From Ambrosia x helenae (taxonomy: Eukaryota > Streptophyta > Magnoliopsida > Asterales > Asteraceae), in assembly GCA_030844895.1 (NCBI GenBank), contig CM061229.1, positions 109,180,975 through 109,244,974 on the forward strand: 64,000 nucleotides of DNA, read 5' to 3'. Every line of letters starts with the position of its first letter. The first letter of the stretch is position 1. A program made the position numbers and the translations under genes. The notes below the pieces were generated by a model, which saw nothing but the letters and a program-made list of their open reading frames with translations, ran no database searches and was not told where the DNA came from. Shown here in pieces: positions 1-10,222 of the stretch.

Positions 1-1390
1 CATCAGTAGTGGTTGCTCCACTTGAAAACTCACCTAGAGTTACATTGAACTCAGGTGGTGTAACCTCCTCTACTGTTTGTGGGATGGTAGATTGAATGTT
101 CTCAGGACCAGTTACTTGTGGGGGTATGCTCTCAGTGATAGGTGGAAGAGAGGAACTGGGATTTTCCTGAGATTTCTCAATTTCCTCAAACAGAGGTTGC
201 ATGGTTTGTGGAACATGATGTGATGGTGAGGGTGGAGGAGTAACAAGAGAATTAGCCCTGGGAGAGGGGCTTGTGAACATTTGGCCAAGTGACTCAAATG
301 TATCATGATGTGTTTCCCCTTGGCTTACAACATGATCCTTTTGGGAGGATTCATGAGGAGTTTGGTCAGGTTGAGGTATGTCCAACTGTTGTGAGGAAGT
401 AACAGCAGTGGTTTCAGGTTGCTTTGGTGGTGCAACATAGTTATCTTCTGGTACCTCATCATCCAGAAGTCTCATTTGTGGTTGAGTGGTGGTTTTTGTG
501 GATGGATGTTTTCTTTTGGAAGTGGCTGGTGTGGGTTTCACAGCACTGGATGTAGTGCCATGATCACCAGGAGCAGTGGGCTCAACAACAGAGGTTTTGA
601 CAACAGTTGTTGTCTTTGTCCTCTTTGTTTGTGTTTTTGAAACTTTGGACACTTTTGACACTTTTTTCTTGGGTGCTTCCACCCAGCATTCTAGTGAAAG
701 TTTCATCAGTTAAGCTTTTCATTTGCATTGCCTCACCCTTTTTGAAAACTTTTTCTGGTAAGGCCTTTTGTAGGATTACACTAAGAATTCTTGGGTAAAT
801 TAGAAAAGCATTGTTTGACCCAGACTTAATTGCTTTCACATTTGACACTAGGTCCATGAAGAATCCCTGGGAAAGATTGAAGTCAGAGTTTGACAACATG
901 GCATAACCCAGATATTGCATCCTTAATGGGTTTCATTGAAGGATGTGGACTTAGCGGAGACACATAGAAGAAGGGTATGGAAGAAAAATTTCATGACTGG
1001 TGGGAAAAACTTTTTGAAAAGAGTTGACCCAGTCATCTGACCATCATACCCTCGTTCTTGAAACTCAGTGTGAAACTCCGTTTTTGTGAAGGAGTCCTTA
1101 CCTGCCAGGTCATTTAGTGAGAAGGTTGTGGATATGATTTCAGGGGTAATGACGACACTAGTTTCTCCAATTTTGGAAATAATGGAAGTAGGCTTTTTGT
1201 CTTGCAATAGAAACTCAGCATTCAACCAGAACTCTTGGAGAGTATCAATGTAGATGGGGGCGTCAGCGGTTAAGATGGGTAGGTATTTGGAATTTAGAAG
1301 AATGTCAATGGTGGAATGGAATGATGTGTTATCATCTGTTTTAACCAGATATGGGAGACAATTGTGGGTGGCTTTGGCTTGAAGATCCAT
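1..1390 (-). pseudogene. Copia accessory ORF downstream of pol, frameshifted, open at left edge
   Basis: Translation starts with MDLQAKATHNCLPYL and gives about 155 residues, including the stretch FFPPVMKFFFHTLLLCVSAK. It shifts frame near 925 and continues as MQYLGYAMLSNSDFNLS to about 610. After a second shift it becomes a Thr/Pro/Ser-rich tail (for example SLPPITESIPPQVTGPEN) to base 1. The N-terminal part resembles the accessory protein of Asteraceae copia elements, often auto-annotated as a 'synaptobrevin, longin-like domain' protein; I recognise the pattern from memory and its function is unknown. It is separated from pol by about 490 bases. A second family member lies at the right edge of the window. 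Confidence 0.6.
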
Positions 1391-1877
1391 TTTAATGGAT
1401 TCCGAAGGTGAAGATGAATGAAATCTGATTGAGGGTTTGAGAATGGAGAAGGCGATTTCAGTATTTTGAATACAATGAGACAGTGTAACATCTGTTGTGG
1501 TAAAACAGGGTTTTTATAGGCTCAAAAAGAAACCGCTGATGTGGCCAAACCTCTGCTTGTATGAGCAGACGTGGCAATCATCTGATGGATAAACATCTGG
1601 TGGAGAACAGCTGTTTTGGCAAACAGCTGACATAAACAGCTGATGGAACCAACTGTTTTTTTTGTATAGATATAGTATAGATATATAGCGAAATAGTTGT
1701 TTTATCTGATCAGATGTTTTGAAACAGATTTTTCAACCAACAGTGGATATGAATGAAACAGTGGTTGTTTTATCTGATCAGATGTTTGAAACAGATTTTT
1801 CAACCTAAAAGCTATTTTTAAGGAGAAATTTTGATTTTCTGAAACATTTTATTGCTTAAAAAAACAGTTTTGTTTGT
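1391..1877 (-). other. Untranslated spacer between copia pol and accessory ORF, with a duplicated segment
   Basis: No coding sequence. A segment of about 50 bases is present twice (about 1695-1735 and 1762-1803), each copy holding the palindrome ATCTGATCAGAT followed by CAGATGTTTTGA or CAGATGTTTGA. CAGCTG occurs three times just before this (1600-1650). The spacer could hold the promoter or splice acceptor used to express the accessory ORF; nothing seen proves it. Confidence 0.6.
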
Positions 1878-2420
1878 TTAATCCATGTTTAACATACCAA
1901 TTCTAGAAATCAGATTTGTAAAGGTAGATGTGTCTAAGGCTTTTGTCAACACATCTGCCAACTGATCCTCTGTTGGAACATGGTGAAGAGAAATCAAACC
2001 TTTTTCATAGCTGTCTCTGACAAAATGATGTCTAATGTCAATGTGTTTGGTAGTGGAATGAGAGACTGGATTCTTGATGATATTTTCAGCAGCTTGACTA
2101 TCCAACATTTGTGGAGTCTGTAGTGCAGTTATCCCAAAATCCAGTAATTGATTTTGAAGCCACATAAGTTGGGCTGTACAGCTTGCAGCAGCAATGTATT
2201 CAGCTTCAGCTGTTGAGGTTGAAACAGCTGCCTGCTTTTTGCTTTGCCAGGAGACTAAGGCATTCCCTAGAAATTGGCACCCTTCTGATGTGGACTTTCT
2301 TGTGGTGTGACAGCCAGCAAAATCACTATCTGAATAACCTGAAAGCTCAATGTTTCCATTAGCAGGATACCAGATACCAAGTGTGGGAGCACCTTTGAGG
2401 TATCTGAATATCCTTTTCAC
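1878..2420 (-). CDS. Copia RNase H domain (C-terminus of pol)
   Basis: About 180 residues with the copia RNase H signature: SGYSDSDFAG with the first catalytic Asp, the segment KKQAAVSTSTAEAEYIAA with the catalytic Glu, then KHIDIRHHFVRD and a closing LADVLTKAL. It would degrade the RNA strand of the RNA/DNA hybrid during reverse transcription. It follows RT directly but is in another frame: RT runs into non-homologous residues after about 2440, so a frameshift near 2430 separates two parts of one polyprotein. Length and C-terminus look complete. Confidence 0.93.
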   Translation of the reverse strand: MKRIFRYLKGAPTLGIWYPANGNIELSGYSDSDFAGCHTTRKSTSEGCQFLGNALVSWQSKKQAAVSTSTAEAEYIAAASCTAQLMWLQNQLLDFGITALQTPQMLDSQAAENIIKNPVSHSTTKHIDIRHHFVRDSYEKGLISLHHVPTEDQLADVLTKALDTSTFTNLISRIGMLNMD

Positions 2421-5308
2421 AGCAATAGGTTTGACTTTCTGGGTGAAGCCTGGGATCTTGCACAGACACAGGTAGCAAACATAATGTCTGGCCTAGATGC
2501 AGTTAAGTACAGTAAAGACCCAATCATGCATCTATAATGTGTTTGATCAACCATTTCATCCTTGTCATCTATAGTGAGTAGCTTGACTGTACTCATGGGT
2601 GTACTACATGGCTTACAATCATTCATCTCAAATCTGGTTAATAAATTCTTTACATATTTGTTTTGGTGAATGAATGTGCCATTTTGCAGTTGTTTCACTT
2701 GAAGACCAAGGAAACACTGAAGTTCACCCATGGCACTCATCTCAAACTCTGCTGTCATTAGTTTTCTGAACTCTTCACACATTTGGTTACATGTGGATCC
2801 AAAAATGATGTCATCCACATATATTTGAACAATCATTAAGTTTTTCCCTTTCCATTTTAGAAATAAAGTTTTGTCAATTTTACCTCTTGTGAAGCCAATG
2901 GATAAGAGAAATGTGGAAAAAGTTTCATACCAGGCCCTTGGTGCTTGTTTGAGTCCATACAGAGATTTGTTGAGCTTGTAGACATAGTCAGGATGGAATG
3001 TGTCTTCAAAACCAGGTGGTTGACATACATAGACTTCCTCCTGAATTTTTCCATAAAGGAAAGCACATTTGATGTCCATCTGATACACCTTTATGTTGTG
3101 GTTGACATCAAAGGCTAAAAATAGTCTGATGGCTTCTAGTCTTGCTACAGGAGCAAAAGTTTCATCATAATCTATTTCTTCTTCTTGTCTGAAGCCTTGA
3201 ACCACAAGCCTGGCTTTATTCTTGACAACAATACCCCTTTCATCAGTTTTGTTTTTTAAGACCCACTTTATTCCTATAGGACAAACATCCTTAGGTAATG
3301 GTACAAGCTCCCATACTTGTTGTCTTTTAAACTGAAGGAGTTCTTCTTGCATAGCTTCTACCCAACTGTTGTCTTTCAGTGCCTCTTGGTACTTGACAGG
3401 TTGTGTGAGAGATAGGAAACCTGCAAAAAGACAGATATTGGAGGATTGGCTTCTTGTGAGCACACCCTCTCTGATGTTGCCAATGATCTGGTCTGGTGGA
3501 TGAGCTCTTAAGTAGATAAGATCTCCCTGATATGGTATGATGGCATTTTGAGGTAAAGGACAGAGGTTTGGTGACTCTGTTGATGTAACATCTGTTTGCA
3601 CTTCTGTAGTGCCATCAGATGTTTGGAATGGTAGTGGGGGAATGGGTCCAAGTGGTGTAAAACTGGACTGACTTTTGTCAACAGATGATTGACTTTTGTC
3701 AACAGATGATTGTTCAGTGGTTGTGAGAGGTGAAACAGTGGTTTGAGGATAAGACTGGCCAACAGTGGTTGACTCAGCTGTGGCAGAGTTTTGACAATTG
3801 TTTTGAACAGCTGCTTCCTCTGAAGCAGAATAGATTTTGTAGTGACTGGGGATCACAACATCTGTTCTGTAATCTTGTTGTGGAGACTGTGGAATACCTG
3901 CATTGTTAGTTTTAACAGTGATATCTTCAAATTTGAATTTATCTAAATCAAATAGTTCAGCAGGATTTGCTGGGATTTTTAGAGATGAAAGTTCATTGAA
4001 CTTTACATTCAGAGTTTCTTCTATTGTTTTGGTCTTTGTGTTAAACACTTTATAAGCCTTGGCAGTAGAAGAATATCCTAGAAAATAACCACAATCTACT
4101 TTGGCTGCAAATTTTGAAATGGAATCTTTGAGATTTAAGATGAAACATGGGCAGCCAAAGATTTTGAAAAATAAAATTAATGGTTTGATTTTGAACAAAA
4201 TTTCATAAGCAGTTTTTTGATGTCTAGGGTTGATCAAAACTCTGTTTTGAACATAGCAAGCAGTGTTTACAGCTTCTGCCCAGAAGGACAATGGCAAACC
4301 AGAATCTGCTAGCATGGTTCTTGCAGCTTCTATAAGAGTTCTATTTTTCCTTTCAACCACCCCATTTTGTTCTGGTGTTCTTGGGATGCTGTACTGCCTC
4401 ACAATCCCTTTTGACACACAGAAATCATCCAACTCCTTATTTTTAAACTCTGTTCCATTGTCACTCCTGAAGACTTTTACTGGCAAGTCATATTGTTTTT
4501 CAACTTTGGTGACAAAGTCCTTCAATATACCTGCAGTCTCATCCTTAGAATGTAAAAAGTAAGTCCATGTAAACCTAGAAAAATCATCAACTATGACAAG
4601 ACAAAATCTTTTTCTTCTTAGACTCATGATTTTAACAGGGCCAAACAAGTCCATGTGCAACAATTGTAGACATTGACTGGTTTTGGACTCATCAATGGAT
4701 TTGTAAGAGCTTTTATGTTGTTTCCCTTTTAAACAAGAAACACAATGCTCATCACATTTGAATTCTTTTGATGGTAAACCTCTGACAAGGCTTTGTTTGG
4801 AGAATGTGTTGATAGTGTTAAGGTTGGTGTGACCCAATCTCCTATGCCACAATTCTGTCTCCTTTGTGGAGGCATCAGAAAACAAATAGACATTTGCCAT
4901 AGGATTGTCCTTTAACATATCAACAACATACACATTGCCACTTCTATGAGCAACAAGTTGTGCTTTGCTCTCAGCAATGATGGTATCAATCTTTTTCACC
5001 ACTTCTGGCCCAATAATCTTGCAAGTTTTCTTTGTGAAGAATGAGCCATAACCTTTGTCACTCATTTGTGAAACACTCAGAAGATTAAACTTGAGATTAT
5101 CAATAAGATTGACATTTTCAAACTTGAGTTTCCCAGCTTGTACAGTCCCTGACCCCAACACCTTACCTTTTGAATCATTACCAAAGGATATATCACCCCC
5201 TCCATGAGCCAAGAAGTCCAGAAGAAGGGCTCTACATCCTGTCATGTGCCTGGAGCCTCCACTATCGACATACCAAAGACTATCTAAACAAGCAGAAGCT
5301 CCTTGCAC
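2417..5308 (-). CDS. Copia pol: protease, integrase, reverse transcriptase
   Basis: About 960 residues. The aspartic protease is at the N-terminus (YVDSGGSRHMTG; the family usually has DSGAS or DSGCS). GAG-pre-integrase and the zinc finger follow (WHRRLGHTNLN ... CVSCLKGKQH). The integrase core has its acidic residues in HMDLFGPV, RSDNGTEF and PEQNGVVERKNRT. RT begins at about WELVPLPKDV and holds IYVDDIIFGS, the catalytic YVDD. The frame starts with GTG only because an in-frame TAA at 5321-5323 interrupts it; the linker upstream is in the same frame. Apart from the frameshift before RNase H this is the best-preserved part of the element. Confidence 0.95.
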   Translation of the reverse strand: MQGASACLDSLWYVDSGGSRHMTGCRALLLDFLAHGGGDISFGNDSKGKVLGSGTVQAGKLKFENVNLIDNLKFNLLSVSQMSDKGYGSFFTKKTCKIIGPEVVKKIDTIIAESKAQLVAHRSGNVYVVDMLKDNPMANVYLFSDASTKETELWHRRLGHTNLNTINTFSKQSLVRGLPSKEFKCDEHCVSCLKGKQHKSSYKSIDESKTSQCLQLLHMDLFGPVKIMSLRRKRFCLVIVDDFSRFTWTYFLHSKDETAGILKDFVTKVEKQYDLPVKVFRSDNGTEFKNKELDDFCVSKGIVRQYSIPRTPEQNGVVERKNRTLIEAARTMLADSGLPLSFWAEAVNTACYVQNRVLINPRHQKTAYEILFKIKPLILFFKIFGCPCFILNLKDSISKFAAKVDCGYFLGYSSTAKAYKVFNTKTKTIEETLNVKFNELSSLKIPANPAELFDLDKFKFEDITVKTNNAGIPQSPQQDYRTDVVIPSHYKIYSASEEAAVQNNCQNSATAESTTVGQSYPQTTVSPLTTTEQSSVDKSQSSVDKSQSSFTPLGPIPPLPFQTSDGTTEVQTDVTSTESPNLCPLPQNAIIPYQGDLIYLRAHPPDQIIGNIREGVLTRSQSSNICLFAGFLSLTQPVKYQEALKDNSWVEAMQEELLQFKRQQVWELVPLPKDVCPIGIKWVLKNKTDERGIVVKNKARLVVQGFRQEEEIDYDETFAPVARLEAIRLFLAFDVNHNIKVYQMDIKCAFLYGKIQEEVYVCQPPGFEDTFHPDYVYKLNKSLYGLKQAPRAWYETFSTFLLSIGFTRGKIDKTLFLKWKGKNLMIVQIYVDDIIFGSTCNQMCEEFRKLMTAEFEMSAMGELQCFLGLQVKQLQNGTFIHQNKYVKNLLTRFEMNDCKPCSTPMSTVKLLTIDDKDEMVDQTHYRCMIGSLLYLTASRPDIMFATCVCARSQASPRKSNLLL

Positions 5309-5320
5309 AGCAGTAATGGA

Positions 5321-6040
5321 TTAGTTTTGGTGAGTGTCCAAAGCCAAGTTGGCTTTGGATGGGTCCTCAGACTTTTCAGACTCAAGCTTTGGAAGATGAT
5401 CAGTGGTTTGAACTAATTTTTGAATCAAGTTCAACAACTGCTGCTGACCATTTGCCAGTGCTTGAATGTCAACACTTGGGGCAACAGTTGTTTGATCACT
5501 ACCAGACAAATGATAATACCCATATGGATTTCTGTTCACTCTTGGTTTAGAGGGTCTTTTTGGCTCCTCATAAACATGTGGCAGACTATGACATGGTGGT
5601 TGTCCATATCCTCTTGGGTATTTGCTTGTGGGTGGAGCATCTGTTACTTGGACATCCCTAGAAGCAGATGTTTCAAGACTTTTAGTAACAGATGTTTGGA
5701 CAGGGGTGAAAGTCTGTTTGGGCTTTCCTTTTGAAGTACTTACCCCAGGATTTGCAAGAGTTTTAGCTTTGTATTCTTGTATTTTCACATCAAAATTTTT
5801 GAGATACAAGCACTCTTTGGTCTTGTGATTCTTTTTCCCACATATTGAACATGTGGCTTTGGAATCACATACACTTGTTCCTTTGTTGATGTCATATGCT
5901 TTTAGAAGAAAGCAGTTTTTAGTGACATGATTCTTCTTTTCAAAGAAATCACAGAACAAGTGGACAATCTTTTCTTTCTTCTTCCCTTTTTCGGCCTTCT
6001 TTTCAGCAGATGTTTGAGCATCTGCTGGAAGGTTTTTCAA
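5321..6040 (-). pseudogene. Copia gag-pol linker with CCHC-like zinc knuckle
   Basis: About 240 residues in the same frame as pol, ended by TAA at 5321-5323. It has one zinc-knuckle spacing, CSICGKKNHKTKEC (CX2CX4HX4C), and a degenerate one before it (FCDFFEKKNHVTKNC). The rest is Pro/Ser/Thr-rich, and a short segment DIQALANGQQQLLNLIQKLV may be helical. In SIRE-type elements a stop between gag and pol can be read through; the TAA-TCC context here gives no special support for that, so a mutation is equally likely. Confidence 0.7.
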
Positions 6041-6073
6041 GGGAATGACTTTTGCCTGAGGAGTTGTCTTTCC

Positions 6074-6697
6074 TTAAGGTGTTTTAAAATCAACAGGTTT
6101 AAAATTCTCAAGAGTATCACACTCATCAGACCAGGTAGGTTTAAATTCATATTTTTCAAGTTCAGTGAATGATGAGGAACCTTCTGGTTTTTCAAGAACA
6201 ATTTCCTTACCATTTGGTTCAGTGATTTTAATCTCTTGACCCTGCAGGTTTGTTGGAACTATCTCAACAGACTTTTGACCCCTTTTGTCAGTGTTTTCAA
6301 AAGCTGGAGCAGTGGTTTCAAAACCAAAACCAAACTTCACATGACTTTTGGTTTGTTTGTTGAGTAGCATCTCAAATCCTCTACATGATTCCACCCATTT
6401 CTCACATTCAACTTGGGTGGACTCAAGCTCACTTTTACAACTCTGATATTTTGCTATCATAGTTTGGAGCTGGTCTTTGGTTATGGTTGCTTCATGTTTT
6501 AAGCTGCTTATTTCAGATTCCTTTTCAGTTAAACTTGTTTTTAAATCTTTTGAAAGTTTCTCAAATTTAACTTCATCATCTAAAATTTTCTTTCTAAGGT
6601 TTTCATTCACCTCTTTGATGTTAGCAAATGCTATTACACATCTGTCAGAACACAAATCATTAAGAATTTGAGGAGATACCTTAGCAGCAGCCATCAA
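6074..6697 (-). pseudogene. Copia gag extension, coiled-coil region
   Basis: About 205 residues. The first half (LRKKILDDEVKFEKLSKDL and following) is rich in charged residues and heptad-spaced Leu/Ile, predicting a coiled coil. A Glu/Lys/Pro-rich segment follows. The frame is the same as the zinc-knuckle linker below and is interrupted only by TAA at 6074-6076. It is out of frame with gag above, with a frameshift near 6740. Long coiled-coil gag tails are known from SIRE-like elements. It probably supports particle assembly. Confidence 0.65.
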
Positions 6698-8352
6698 TGC
6701 ACAATCATACTTGCACTCACAATCATCAGATGCACCCAGGGATCTGAGAGATTTACAACCTCTTCTTCAGGTTTTTCACCTGTAACAACTTCATCAACAA
6801 CATCATTAGTCACAACATTAGATTCAGTCACCACCTCCTCAGATTCAACCTCATCAACCAAAGCCATGAAACAAAAGTTTTCTCGTTCATTTTCGGCTTT
6901 GGCAACTAATGCAAAATTTTCATATGTTAACTCATCTGGTAGACTGCTCCAATCAACAAAGCCTTGTGTAAAGAAGCTCTGTTGACTGGTCTCTGCAGGA
7001 GCAGAGGATGAAGCAACAGTTGTTTGCACAGGTGCTTGAGCAACAGGTGTTTGCACATAGTGGATCTGAGGAACAGTGGTTTGGACATACTGGACATGAA
7101 CAGTGCTTGAGGACTGTGCAAAATGAGCAGTGTTTTGCACGTTTGGTCCAGGGGTATTATAGGAATTTTGATAAGTGTTGGCCTGAGGTCTTTGATTTGG
7201 ATAGGTGATTATAGGTGTACCATGTTGACTCCTACATTCCCTAGCAAAATGACCAAGTCTATGACATTTGTAACACTTTATCTTTAATTTATCCAACCCA
7301 ACCTTTGATCTGCCAGTTAACCCTGGAAACCTTCTCCCAGTTTTCTTGTAAAAATTGTTAGTTGTTACACTAAGAAGGGCCAATTGGTGCATAATATCCA
7401 TTTCTTCCAAATCATCAGGGTCAAAGTATTTCTGGTCATCATACTCAAAGGATATGTTATCAGATGCCTGGATATCACCACCACTTGCTGTGAAAGCATA
7501 GTTTGGTGAATAAGAATCAGAGTTAAAACGTGAGTTAAAACCTGAAGTTATGTCAATGAAATGATCATAACTCTGATCCTTAATATTTCCAGGCACCTCA
7601 TCATGACCCAAAAGTGCTGTATTCCCAAATACATAATCATCAGACACTTTTCCAGAGTCCTGAAGCTTCTTTTTCTGGTTAAGCTCTCTCTCATAGGTCA
7701 AGAGCTTACCATGAAGCTGGGTCAGTGATAGGTCCTTAAATCCAATCGAGTTTCTCATAACAATAGCAATAGTGTCCCATTTGTCTGGTAATAATCTTAA
7801 AAACCTATGGTTCAGGGTTGAATGAGGGTAAGTAAGACCAACCAGTTTTAGTTCACTAATTAAACAATTAAACCTCTCAAATTGTTGAGTTAATGACTCT
7901 CCTTTGACATGACTGAATGTTTCATATTGTTGGTTAAGTATTTCACGATTGTTTTCAATAACCTCCTCAGTCCCACCAAATTGTTCTTTCAGTGCATCCT
8001 ACAACTCCTTTGCACTGTTACAGTGTAACAGCCCAGCATATATATCCTTGGGTAGAGCCATGGCCACAATACTGAAGGCCTTAGCATCTAACTCAATTTT
8101 CTGAAAATCCTAGTCGGAGTAGTTTTCAAGCTTCTTTGGCTCCTGAACCTTGGGATCTTCAGTACTCGGCACCATCGGAACATGTGGTCCGAAGATAACC
8201 GACTTCCAACACCCAGTGTTCTGTTGAGCTAGAACATGGCTCATCCGACGTTGCCAGATATTGTATTCAGATCTGACAAGCATCGGTGGCTTGTTGTTCG
8301 TGCCAGTGTTATGTGGATCGTGATTGATTGAAGCCATTCTCTGATTTTTCAA
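6694..8352 (-). pseudogene. Copia gag (capsid/nucleocapsid) with two in-frame TAG stops
   Basis: Starts near MASINHDPHN at the ATG set by 8337-8339 (an in-frame ATG 15 bases upstream is also possible). The UBN2-type gag core includes NYSD-stop-DFQKIELDAKAF, LKEQFGGTEEVIENN, YETFSHVKGESLTQQFERF and LLPDKWDTIA. A zinc knuckle CYKCHRLGHFAREC (CX2CX4HX4C) follows at about 7250. Two TAG codons (8110-8112 and 7999-8001) sit where the family has Trp, consistent with TGG to TAG changes. A Gln/Thr/Val-rich segment follows the knuckle, then the frame is lost near 6740. Confidence 0.85.
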
Positions 8353-8490
8353 AAAACAAAGTCTGTTTAAAAACGGTTGAAACGAAATTAAACTATTACT
8401 CTGTTTTCAATCCAACAGACAAAGGATATCAATAATTGTGAGCTGATCTGTTTATATTAAATTGATTTGTTAGATCGAATTTAATTGACC

Positions 8491-8504
8491 AAGCTCTGAT
8501 ACCA
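8491..8504 (-). promoter_or_regulatory. Primer binding site (initiator Met tRNA type), copia element
   Basis: On the minus strand TGGTATCAGAGCTT begins two bases after the LTR end (...CTAACA). It matches the 3' end of plant initiator methionine tRNA, the usual primer for copia elements. It fixes the element's orientation and the inner LTR edge. Confidence 0.9.
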
Positions 8505-8506
8505 AT

Positions 8507-9219
8507 TGTTAGGATCTGAGTTTGATTGTTTTGATTATATTTAACTAAGAATGATAAGAGTGATATGAATATAGATGAAAGTGCAGCGAAATGATAAACT
8601 ATTAATCAAAACATGAGAGTAATTGTTTTCTGATCGAATGCTTTCATTTATCTAAAAGATTACAATCATACAAGTACTCCCCCTCAGCCTGATCACACAG
8701 TGATTGTTTGTCTGAGAGAATGTTTGTGTGTGTGATGCAATAGAACAGTACAAGCACTGTTCTATTTATAGACAAACCTAAACCACTGATGACCTAGGCT
8801 GACGTCACCTTAAGACAGTGACCTCTAACAGAATAACAAACATAAAACATCTGCCTATTACAAACTACTGTTACATTGAAAACACTGAAGGTAAACTACT
8901 GTTGTAGGAAAACTCTGATGGTCTTGTATCCTCTGCTGGAGCCTAAGTGATGTTGGCTTCAGCAGTGCTTTAGTCTTCAGTACTTGGATCAGCAGTTGTT
9001 CTTCATCAGACCTTTGGTCAGCAGTTGTTCTTCATCAGTGTTTATTCAGCAGTCCTTTGTATCAGCAGTTGTCATAGCAGTTGTTTGGATGGAACAGTTG
9101 TTAGAGTCAGCAGTCTTTTGGGAGAACTATGTTGTAAGGACTGTTTTTTGTGTGGATCAACAGTTAGCATGTTTTGGCTTTTCAATCATCTGTTCTTCTC
9201 CAGGTCAGCAGACCCAACA
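8507..9219 (-). repeat. 5' LTR of the copia element (713 bp)
   Basis: On the plus strand it begins TGTTAGGATC next to the PBS and ends ...GACCCAACA, so it carries TG...CA ends. The second half holds many copies of CAGCAGTTGTTC-like words (8930-9120), also found in the coding region. It resembles the LTR at 62573-63294 in length and ends but is clearly diverged. Its partner LTR is outside the window. Confidence 0.85.
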
Positions 9220-10222
9220 GTTGCAAATATAATAATAATGTAAATAATAATAATAATCTAATAAGTTATGGTTTCGAATGGTGGTTTGGTTATTTTATGA
9301 AGGTTTGATCGATATCATCCATACAGAGTTCGTTGTACTGGTTGCGAAAAGAAATCAACAGTCGGACCGGCACAAATTTTCATCTTATAAGAGAACATAA
9401 ACACAATCATGCGACCCATGATCAGAGCTTTAAGTTGTGATAAACAAAGATAACAGGAAGAAGATCAGAGCTCCAAAAGCAAGTGTGAAGATCAAGAAAA
9501 AGAAAGTAGAAGAAGAAGATGAACAGTGCTCCAACATAACTTGCACCGGCTTAAGATATGAATTTAATTAGCTTAAATCTCTCTGATCTATGGTATCCAC
9601 TTTCACCTAAACCTTTACTTTCCTACCTCTGTTTTGAATTAGTATACAAAGAGCAAACCGACGAACATCAATCAAAATTTCAACTTCATGCTAACCTCTA
9701 CGCCATTATCGACTACAGCAAACCGGCGATCTTCCTCCACAGCATTCCTAATAGGCCTCTCTTTATATCACGGTACGATTTAAGGTTCCAATTTTGTTTT
9801 GTGTTGCTTTTTAATAATAAGTTTTGTGTTTATCGAACCCTAACGTCTAATATTAGGATATCGCTTAGCTCCATTTTTGAAATATGGATCACGTTGTCGC
9901 TACGGTTAGTGGATACCTTGGATCAGAGAGATTTTAAGCTAATCAAACTCATATCTCAAGCTGGTGCAAGTTATGTTGGAGCAATGATTGTGATGAATGT
10001 TGTATCTGTTTTGAGGGTGTAATGATGATGATGGTTATGATTTGACAGACGATTTATGAAACTATCAAGAATCGGAAATTAATACAATTTATTCAATCAA
10101 TCTATGACAAGATTTAATTTACTTTCAAAAAATAAATAAAATAACAATAATAAAATCAAATGCAGTATCAAACAATGAAAGTCCCAAAAAACACATATTA
10201 CACAGACTACCGATCCAAAGGC
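9220..10222. other. Host-like low-copy DNA with gene fragments; uninterrupted copy of the Tat target site
   Basis: The first 70 bases (GTTGCAAATATAATAATAAT ... ATAAGTTATGGTTTC) match 11432-11466 joined to about 28890-28922, that is, the target of the Tat element without its insertion. At 9318-9385 lies an inverted copy of a fragment repeated at 37.7-38.3 kb (words GACTGTTGATTTCTTT and ACGAACTCTGTATGG). Words from 9540-9580 recur near 28980 and those from 9885-9985 near 38340. This is one member of a locally duplicated segment family. Confidence 0.6.
9540..10140 (+). pseudogene. Unrecognised gene fragment
   Basis: An open frame (9558-10022, 154 codons) covers the region but I recognise no domain. 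Possible splice-like features are CACG/GTACG near 9773 and TGACAG/ACGATTT near 10050. After the latter comes ETIKNRKL-like coding, which matches the better preserved ETLKNRKLVKQLF-type exon at 37936. Its relatives at 28.9-30.1 and 37.4-38.4 kb are broken, so this is probably a duplicated, decayed host gene piece rather than a working gene. Confidence 0.3.

Larger units (their letters stand above)
1..9219 (-). mobile_element. Ty1/copia LTR retrotransposon, SIRE-like, left part outside window
   Basis: The element reads right to left: 5' LTR (8507-9219), PBS, gag, a long linker, protease-integrase-RT-RNase H, then an accessory ORF still open at base 1. Integrase lies before RT, which is the copia order. 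A long gag with a coiled-coil extension and an extra ORF after pol are known from the SIRE/Maximus lineage, so that assignment is inference. Coding is broken by in-frame stops at about 8111, 8000, 6075 and 5322 and by frameshifts near 6740, 2430, 925 and 610. This copy is therefore not autonomous. The 3' LTR is off the window, so the target duplication cannot be checked. Confidence 0.9.

Noticed and set aside
9558..10022. Intact single-exon gene of 154 codons
   Set aside because: No recognisable domain, splice-like sites inside, and related copies are all broken; kept only as a low-confidence fragment.
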